From the NCBI GenBank assembly GCA_032173965.1, contig CM063298.1:9299501-9363500 (forward strand): DNA of 64,000 nt, in the 5' to 3' direction. The stretch is from Sitta carolinensis (taxonomy: Eukaryota; Chordata; Aves; Passeriformes; Sittidae). Position 1 is the stretch's first letter, and the number at the start of each line of letters is the position of its first letter. Shown in pieces: positions 56,064-64,000 of this stretch. Both the position numbers and the translations under genes were made by a program. The notes below the pieces were generated by a model. It was given only the letters and a program-made list of their open reading frames with translations. It was not told the DNA's origin and searched no databases.

Positions 56064-59000
56064 TAAAAGGAAAAAAAATGGAGAAGACTCAAAATTTCTT
56101 CTGTTCTCACAGCTGTTATGGGCCTTGAGTTCTGTTTAAATATTGTTCAGTCTAACAGTCAAACATTCAGGAGAACACACAGCATTTGCTGGGCACACCC
56201 AGCACCCCTGGACTCTCTCAGCTCTTCACACAAATTGAAGTAAATAAATGAAAGGAAACTTTTAAGATCAATGTCATGAGCTAAGTATTTCAGGCAGAAG
56301 TACACTAATACAAGCTGTAATGCTATGGAGTTAGTTAACAAAATTCTGGTTATAGTAAAAACATTTGTACCTTAAGGTGTTAGTTTTTCTCTGGAGCTAC
56401 ACAGAGTATTATCAGGAGAGCTATCAGTGATTTAAACCAGATTATTCGAGTTAAAACCCACCCTGCCTTCTTCCCCAAACCCAGGCTTTTGCTAAACATG
56501 GTACTTTACAGAAATTGCAATTAGTCCAGCTTTGGTGGAAGTTTACAAAAAACGAATCTCAATGTTTACTTCATTAAACTATGTTATAAATCAGAAGTGC
56601 TATCAAAGCAGAATGGCACATAGAAACAAGTTTCTTCTACACTGCAGTGTTTTAGCAGATGTTACATTTAGAGGGAACAAAGTTTTAAATCTCAAATGAA
56701 GTCTTTCGGTGATGAACACTGATACAAAATTTGCTTTCCAAGCATATTTCATTCCTTTCATTTTTGCAAAAAATGTCTGGGTTAATGTTCTTTTTGGTTG
56801 AATCAAAAAATGCATATTTTTGACAAGCTTGGGGTTTCACTCATTTTTTCATTCTTCTCACCTGCTGTCACAATAGCCTTGTCATTCTATATTGTTCTAG
56901 ACATAATTTCTTTTCTTACTAAGACAGACTCATTAAGACTAATTAGGTCAGTAATTGGTATTGTCCAATTCCACATCATTTCTCATTAGCCAGCTGCAAA
57001 CTCAGGATACCCTCAGCACTGCAGCTGCTTCACAAATCCAACCACGGTTCTAAAAATCAACATTTAAAACAGCAGAAGAATTTAAAATCCAAATCCATTC
57101 CATATTAAAAAAAAATGTAATCTTGTCAGGAACGTCCTTAGTGTTCTAAATATTTCCATTTATCCAGAATAAACCATTCCCTGGGCAGAACCAGGAAAGC
57201 AAGGCTTTCTAAAGCAGGAGAGAATGCAAACCTTTATGCTCTACTTTTGGAGCTTCAAAAAATTTCCAAAACCAGTCTCAACCAATGCAGTTAATGCTTC
57301 CCAGCTCCTGGATGAGCCCTCAGACAGCAAACAGATCCCAGAGCTTCACAGTAATTGTGGAAATGTAGAAATGTTACAGGCTAATGTCAGTGAAGAGAAG
57401 CATGACTGCACATTCTGTCCTCAGTTAAGAGGAGTAAACAGCTTCCCCCTAAATTCAGCAAAAGACACAACATCGTGCTAAAAACCTCAAGTAACTCACA
57501 TTCTGATGACAGATCACAAGTTTCAGTAATGTAGGGAGAAAATTCTTTACTTAAAAGAAAGGCTCTTGGAACTCATGGATGATTTATGTCACCCTTGGGT
57601 ATTTCTCTCCTGGTCTCAAAATTAAGAGAAATTGTTAACACAATCTTCTGATCAAAGAACATCACAGGGTAACAGAACATAAATTTGCTTTTTGTGTTTG
57701 AAAAGGTAAAACATCAGTGTCCTCTGGGAAGAAAAGAAAAATAATCACAAGTAGGATTACAAAAGAAAAAGTCAAAGAAAAAGGAGACTACAATTCAGCT
57801 CTGCTGGATATGCCCTCAGCCTCCTCTGCAGATGCCCCATACCAAAAATGCCCAGACACTGCTCAGGTGCAGGTGGCCAAAATCTCCTCAAGATGACAAT
57901 TGCAGTTGTTGACCTGTATCCAGCAAAACCAAATTAAATTCAAGTTTCAGTATGGACAACTGAAGCAAAATGAGGAGAGATAAGGAGAGAAATGGAGCAT
58001 GGGAGAAGGTGATGGAAATTAAAGCACCCTGAGAAAGGCCTTTGGGCAGGACCCAAAAACTGTAGATAAGCCTGAAAAATCTACAAGGCTGGGAACAGCA
58101 AGAAAAGTGATGGCTTAGCTTTGCTTCCCTTTATGCTTTAAGTATGAAAACCCCCAGATTTTGCATGGGTAAAAAACCTAGACGACAAAAAAAAAAAAAT
58201 CTGTTGTTTTCATGAGCTTGTCCCATCACAGCAACAACCAGAGCACCCCAAATTTTGCCATCTACAGAACCCAAAGGAGGTGATGATGTGTGTATGCCTA
58301 ATACCTTCCAACATGTGCTAACACATAACTCCACACTCAAGTCTAATTCACATGAAGTAATTTGAAAGAAAACAAAAGTAACATGATATACCAATTTATT
58401 TTATAAATGTCTGCACTTAACAGACTAAACCATGTTTTAAATTTAAGCTATGCTGTTTTATTGATAAATTTCCTAAACCCATCCTAAATTAGGCTATACC
58501 AAATAGAAACCTGTAAATACACTTTTTTACTCTTTGCCCAGCTGTAGAGGCTACTAGTATATATCAAAAATCTCCTTTACAGATTTAATACAATACAGGG
58601 AAGATAAGGAGAATAATTTCAATCATTAATCAAAAATTACTTTTGCCACTAACATTAGCTTTTTTTCTCTGAAAGTTCACGAGTCACAGAAAGCAGAAAG
58701 TACAGATGAGTGCGAGTAAGGTTTCTATTTGTCTTTCCACAAACACTGCTCTCAATGGAATCTGCTCCAAGGTTAAGGTTTAGCCTGGACTCCCCCACTG
58801 CCCTGCCTGGAGGAACTGGGACACTGGTCTGATATAAGGGTCACAGTAGCAGCTTAGAAGAGATCCCAGGGGATGCACTTGCACAGAATATAGGTTTGGC
58901 ATACACCAAAATAAATCCAACCAAACAGAAAGCTTGTTCACAGTTCCGCCTCATTTCGCATTTGAATATGGACCACATGTTTGGGGATTAGGCTGGTGAA

Positions 59001-61464
59001 CCCAATCTGTCTCTTCCAGGAAACAGCACTGGAACAACTGGGCCATAGAGCTGTCAGTTCCTTCATACAGACCAGCTGTGCACCAAGCTGAGCTCCAAAC
59101 ACAGGCCTTGCTCCAGGAAGAACCTCTTCTGTAACAGGAGCTTAACCACACTCACGTGTAACTGAACCAGGGATCTTTCCACAGGAAGAGAAGTCCTGCA
59201 CATTAATACAGCAGAGAGGACACCCCACAATACAATATCCCTTCTTCCATTTAATACTTTATTTACTGGGAGTGTCCCTCTACCATTTCATACAGGAAAG
59301 AATCTAAACTGGGGAAATTGAACTTGTCCTTGCTACACTGCTTTTATTGCCGCCCAAATGATATTTCACAGACAGCAAGCAGACCTCTATGGAGAAAACA
59401 GCCTGCCAAATTCTAGAGTTACAGGTTAAAAACCAGACACGAGCAGCACAGGATCCATAAATCTCAGGCAACACTAAATTGAACTGAAGTTTATTTTTCC
59501 TTTTGATCTCACTCAGCAGATTGACCAGGCTTTCCCAGTGATGAGTACCTAATACTTTGAAGAAAGACACACAGAAAAGCTGACAGATTCTATAATTCAT
59601 TTCCAGTACTGATGTCTTTTTCCAAGTCTTCTCAAGAGCTGATACTTGCACATGACTGCAGAGGTACACAGAAAAGATGGATAGTAAATCCTGATGAGGA
59701 AAAAGGCCCCCATCACTCCTTGTCTTACACTTCTAAGAAAGTAAATGTTAATGTTATGAGTTATAGTTAATGACTTATGTTAGTCATGTCTAATCATATA
59801 TGTTTTGTAAAAAGCTTCCAGGCAGTAACAGCTGGAGTAGGAGCCACAATCTTGTTTACGAGAGACAAACTTGTTAAATGAACTATGCAAAGAAGCAAAT
59901 GAAATCTCAGCTAGGAATCAGAACAGAGTGGAGGAAATTACCTCCAGTACAATTCAGACAGTTCCAACAGCCCGAAAGCAAAATACACTCCCAAAGCTAC
60001 TGAGAATGTGGCTTTTACACAACCAAAAGGATTTCTACAAGTGAATTCACTTCATTATTTGAAGAGTTTCCCTGTAAAACTTGCCCTGTGACAGTATTGC
60101 AGGAGCAAAGCTCAGCTTCTCCAATCTCCTCAAAACCTGGCCAAGAAAAGTTCTCTTGCAGTGGAGAAAGCATTGGGTCCCTCGGATGACTTGACTGACC
60201 ACTGAAACAAAGAGGCATGAGGTCACATCTTGTGCTTAACTTATTGTGCACACACCCCCTAACTGGGATTATCTAACACACATCCCACAGCCAAATGGAC
60301 ACATTTCAGAAACTCAGCCTGGCCATAATATCCATATCCATACACCCATATATTTCTGCATAGGAAAAGACCTGCAGCAAGGAGACCCAACTGTTGAAAT
60401 TCTCTTCCAAGCTGACACTGTAAGACTTTGAATCCAAAGACCATGAGTGTTTTCACTTACAAGTAATATTGCTACCCATCAGACAGGTGTTTTGGGTTTT
60501 TTAAATCATAATAAATGCTTCAGGAATATGCTGCTGACAGAAAAAGTCAAGAATAAAAGACACATCCCATGTTCCGAAATCCCACTTTTTGTTTGCATCA
60601 TTTCCATCCATCATGTATTTCCTAACCTATGATAAAAGTTTGTGATACAATAGGACCTAAAAAAAAAAAAAAATACTCTAATAGAGTATCACTTCAAGAG
60701 AAGAGGTAAATATTTCCTTTCTCTTAGGAACCACTGCCACGAGTGGTTCAGTGCAATCCAGCAGGTCAGAAGTCTGTGTGCTCTCAGTAATCAATACAGA
60801 GTTCTCCCTGGGGGCTCTGGCAGCTTCCCCTGTCCCACTGTGGCAAGCATGATCTGAAAACTCAGAACATAATTCAGTACTGAGACAGGAAAAGAGATTA
60901 GAAATGAAAATCTTGTTCAAAGTTGATACATATGCCAGACCCACCAAGTTGCTTAGAGAAAGCTTTATACAGGGACTTAAAGCTGCTTTGTTAGGCAGCT
61001 TTAGAAATATTTTGAGCAGTGGGAATTTCTCCCAGTTTGCCCTTCTTCCCTCCCTTTTTTAAGTAAGAACTTGTATGAACCAGTACTCAAGGCCAAGCTT
61101 CAGAAATCATACAGGGCCACTGGGTCATCTGCATTACAATGCCTGATTCAGCATGTATTTATATCATAAATTATGTTTCATTATAAGAAAATTATTTCCT
61201 GTCAAAATGGAAGTGCTCGATTTTGACAATTTATATGCCTGACCAAAAAACAGACACCAGCAAAAAACTAATTAATTTAATTTTATCTAATGCATACCCA
61301 TGTGGAGGCAAAGAGTACATTAGACATTCACAATTTTATTATCTGGATCAGAAGATTATTTTTGAATAGACAAAGAATGGTCCTACATAGCTATAAACAT
61401 ATAAATGGAAAAGATCCTGGACTAGTAACCACACTGTATTAGTTACATTTGTATATTGGTAATA

Positions 61465-61525
61465 GTTGATTTTTTCCTTTAAAAATCAACAATATATTAT
61501 ATATATTTATCATATTTATATAATA
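61465..61525. repeat. Inverted repeat followed by AT microsatellite
   Basis: GTTGATTTTT at 61,465-61,474 and AAAAATCAAC at 61,481-61,490 are perfect 10-bp arms around a 6-nt loop. They are followed by AATATATTATATATATTTATC. This is AT-rich structure-prone sequence. Confidence 0.75.
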
Positions 61526-62544
61526 CACCTTAACAGTTATAAGCTGAAAGTGATCAAAGTTTTTCTCTTAGAAAACTTTTGTTTGGAAAAGAAATACTGT
61601 ATATTAGAAGTTATATTTTGTATTGTTCCCTTCCAAAGTAAAACATGATTTCTAGGGCTCTTCACTGCTCTTGTCAAAGCAAAGAAATGCAGTGTGTGAA
61701 TAAAACAAGTTAATTGGTAACATATCTATGACTATAAATACACCAGTGCTGTCCAATTTCATTTATGAAAATAATTACAATAGTTCAAAATAATGCAACT
61801 TACAAAATGCCTTTTTCAAAATGCACATTATTTCTCAGCAAAAGAGATTCTGTAATTCTACAGTCTAACCATACTACAAAGTATCTAAATTTGAGATATT
61901 AAAATTAAGGTTTTTGGGGTTTTTTTAAGGAATATTTCCTGATTTCCACAGGACTTAACTTTGGTCTTAGATGCAAACAATAATGCTTCAGAATGCCAGC
62001 ACTTCCAAATAGCTTGAAAATATAAGCAACACTGATAGATTTCATTCAATGAAAATGACATTAACTGTCAACAAACCAAGTACTATGAATGAATTAGAAT
62101 TCCTCTTCTTTATTAAACTCTCCTAATCACACAATTACTGCTTGTTAGGACAAGTTCCCTACGCAGTCCTTCTGTCAACAACAAATAATCAGCTTCACCA
62201 CCTGAAAATTCAGATAAACTATTAGAACTAATAATGGGCAAGCTGCATAAGTCCACTCTTTGTCTCCTTCCAAAGCATTTTCCAGCAGATGAAAAGCCCC
62301 AAGTGGACTCGAGAGGGCTGAACAGTGCTCTCACCTGCTCACTGAGCTCTGTGAGACACACATTTTGGGTAGGCAGCCACACAAACAATTCCCAGCTGAA
62401 AACATGATCCATTTTTATCTGAGAGCCTTTTAAACTTGTCCCAGGAACAGCAGTGTTCTTGCACCCACTGCAGCAGAGACTCCTGGTCACGAGTCCTGGT
62501 GATTTGGGGACAGAAATCAGCACTGACAGCACATCAGAGCCAGA

Positions 62545-62700
62545 GCAGTGTGCTGCCCCACCCTGGACGTGTCCCAGGCCAGGCTGGCTGGGCTCGGAGC
62601 AGTCTGGGACAGAGGAAGGTGTCCCTGCCTGGAACTGGATGAGCTTTAAGGCCCCTTACAACCAAATCCATCCCAGGAGTTGATGATTCTATGGAAGTTG
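62545..62700 (+). mobile_element. CR1 LINE fragment, 3' end
   Basis: CCTGGACGTGTCCCAGGCCA, GGCTGGCTGGGCTCGGAGCA, GTCTGGGACAGAGGAAGGTG, TCCCTGCCTGGAACTGGATG, AGCTTTAAGGCCCCTTACAA and GATGATTCTATGG run in the exact order of the CR1 3' terminus (GTTCAAGGCCAGG...GAAGGTGTCCCTGCC...GAACTGGATGATCTTTAAGG...GATTCTATG). This is the best-preserved CR1 in the window. It ends at its own 3' terminus, as expected for 5'-truncated insertions. Confidence 0.9.
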
Positions 62701-63944
62701 TTCTCTACCCTTGAGCACTCATGGCAGTTCCCCACTTTTTCTCCAGTCTCCCACATTTTTTCACAGTTGACTGACCTGAGATTCACATACAGTGAATCTT
62801 CAAGCTCCTCAACTGGAGCTATGCCTCTTGCCTTAATCCACCCTTAATTTTTGCTGCAGTTGTGAACCCTGCAAACAGAGGTGTCAATCTCTGACCCAGT
62901 TTAGTGATGGAAATCAGCTCAGGCTCCATCATCTTCCCCAATATAAAACTGAAGAAGTCAGCTCAAATTAAAATTGTTATGCACAGAAATGCATCTCCAA
63001 GAGGCTAGCAGTGCTTTTTATAAAGGATTATGGAACAAGGCACCACAAGCTGTGATGATATTAAAATAGGCACACACATCTGTAGGAGAAGAGCTTTGCT
63101 GAAAATCCAACATAAGGGCAAATTCCCAAGATTAAAGGATTTAAACAATGAGCTGCCAAACAAGGCTTCTAAGGGTATTTACAAGATGAATTACTATTTT
63201 AAAATCCATACAGAACTTTCCTGTAGTGCCCAGTGAAAGCCAATATGGCCATTTGTCCCATCACTCACTCTAACAGCCCAGTCAAGCTACATCCCACGAA
63301 CAACTCCCATATTTAATAGACCATGAACACAGAGGTGCCTCCTTCCTTCTGTGGGAAAGAGACATAAGAAGGACATTAGAGTGTACAACTGCCAGATCCT
63401 CAAGGCCTGGCTTTGGTTCTACACAGCTACAATCACAGAAATGACAGTTGGAATATGTAAACCTGGGGAGAAAATAACTTTACTGGAACGACCCAAGTTT
63501 CTGTAGCAGAATAAACATATCCAGTAATTCTGATGTTCTGCTGCCTGCACAACGTAATCAGAAGAAGAATTTAATTACAGAGCTGTTAGAAAGTAAACAA
63601 GAACCACATATGCACATAAGTGCTTTTATCTTCTGCTCAAAACACACGGCATTTAAGAGGAAAAGGCATTATTCTGTATATTGCCAACAATATGACAAGA
63701 GCTATTAGCAGTAATCTGTGAGGTGACACATAGTGTCAGTGTCTAAAGTTTCTATAATAGTAGTTCCTAACTGAAATTATTCTCTCCTGTCAAATTTAAT
63801 GCCTCCAAATCATCACCTACATTGCATAACTTCCTGCTATTTCTAGTCCAATTTCATTCTATCCTATCTGAATGAGGACATTATAAATACTTATTTCCCC
63901 AGTATTTACTGGGAAATTTTCCATAGCTTTGCTGTGTACCTGAA

Positions 63945-63972
63945 ATGACACATATATGTGTATATATGTACA
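63945..63972. repeat. TA/TG microsatellite near right edge
   Basis: CATATATGTGTATATATGTACACAC, a short mixed dinucleotide repeat. Confidence 0.7.
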
Positions 63973-64000
63973 CACAAACATCTGAAAAACACCCAGTGCT

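Larger units (their letters stand above)
13310..64000 (-). other. B3GNTL1: B3GNTL1 gene, 3' part (six terminal coding exons)
   Basis: B3GNTL1 (UDP-GlcNAc:betaGal beta-1,3-N-acetylglucosaminyltransferase-like 1) is a family 2, GT-A-fold type glycosyltransferase-like protein of about 360 residues; its natural acceptor is poorly defined. Six minus-strand exons, all with AG/GT borders and matching phases, give 193 residues and a stop. They match the C-terminal half of the vertebrate protein in order, from [15 protein letters not shown] to DLTGGAF. The N-terminal half, including the nucleotide-sugar site with its DxD-type motif, was searched for between 43,687 and 64,000 and not found; it should lie to the right of the window. 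Introns here (up to at least 20 kb) are far longer than those of TBCD. Confidence 0.93.
43687..64000 (-). other. B3GNTL1 intron, at least 20.3 kb (continues past the window)
   Basis: No exon encoding the expected upstream residues (the segment just before VFTSHGP) was found on the minus strand, so this is read as one long intron. Contents: a 12-bp-stem hairpin at 45,129-45,161, a 54-bp-offset duplication at 51,740-51,830, an A/C-rich tract at 53,551-53,713, a possible LTR-like stretch at 55,270-55,700, a 31-base A run at 56,028-56,058, AT microsatellites near 61,491-61,525 and 63,945-63,972, and a CR1 tail near 62,545-62,700. A small missed exon cannot be excluded. Confidence 0.6.

Noticed and set aside
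62113..62532. 139-codon minus-strand frame, with LTELSEQ followed by GTGAG, briefly considered as the next upstream B3GNTL1 exon.
   Set aside because: The expected TRWIN-like residues before the junction are absent, and the surrounding residues do not match the family.

Overview
This is an intron-rich vertebrate nuclear window holding the 3' parts of two convergent protein-coding genes, with no bacterial, plasmid or viral gene system. A bird, possibly a songbird, is the best fit. Three stretches look like decayed CR1 (avian-type LINE) elements, one candidate solo LTR is present, and the exon proteins closely match tetrapod orthologues. The bird call is inference, because no species-level marker was tested.

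Layout. About 1-12,830 (+ strand) carries the last five coding exons of TBCD, tubulin folding cofactor D: 527-604, 5835-5924, 6272-6359, 8203-8312 and 11542-11677. Joined, they give 166 residues in one continuous frame plus a stop. The last TBCD intron contains a tandem repeat of about 51 units (10,471-11,530) that runs directly into the acceptor of the final exon. From about 13,310 to the right edge (- strand) lie the last six coding exons of B3GNTL1, a family 2 glycosyltransferase-like protein. In transcript order they are 43591-43686, 35422-35546, 27576-27711, 18357-18425, 17093-17167 and 14606-14686. They encode 193 residues and the stop, roughly the C-terminal half; the N-terminal half was not found and should lie beyond base 64,000.

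The two genes face each other tail to tail, with 2.9 kb between stop codons and about 0.5 kb between candidate poly(A) signals. The same neighbours and orientation are known in human 17q25.3. The gene products have unrelated jobs (tubulin dimer assembly versus a putative glycosyltransferase), so this is conserved synteny and not a functional cluster.

The rest is intron and short intergenic sequence: microsatellites, homopolymer tracts, AT-rich stretches, old CR1 pieces and a few unexplained local structures (a 12-bp-stem hairpin, a 54-bp-offset duplication, a CpG-richer island, two stretches with a conserved-element look). Almost all other open reading frames are short, lack homology I can recognise, and were not called. 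I found no RNA gene or CRISPR array.
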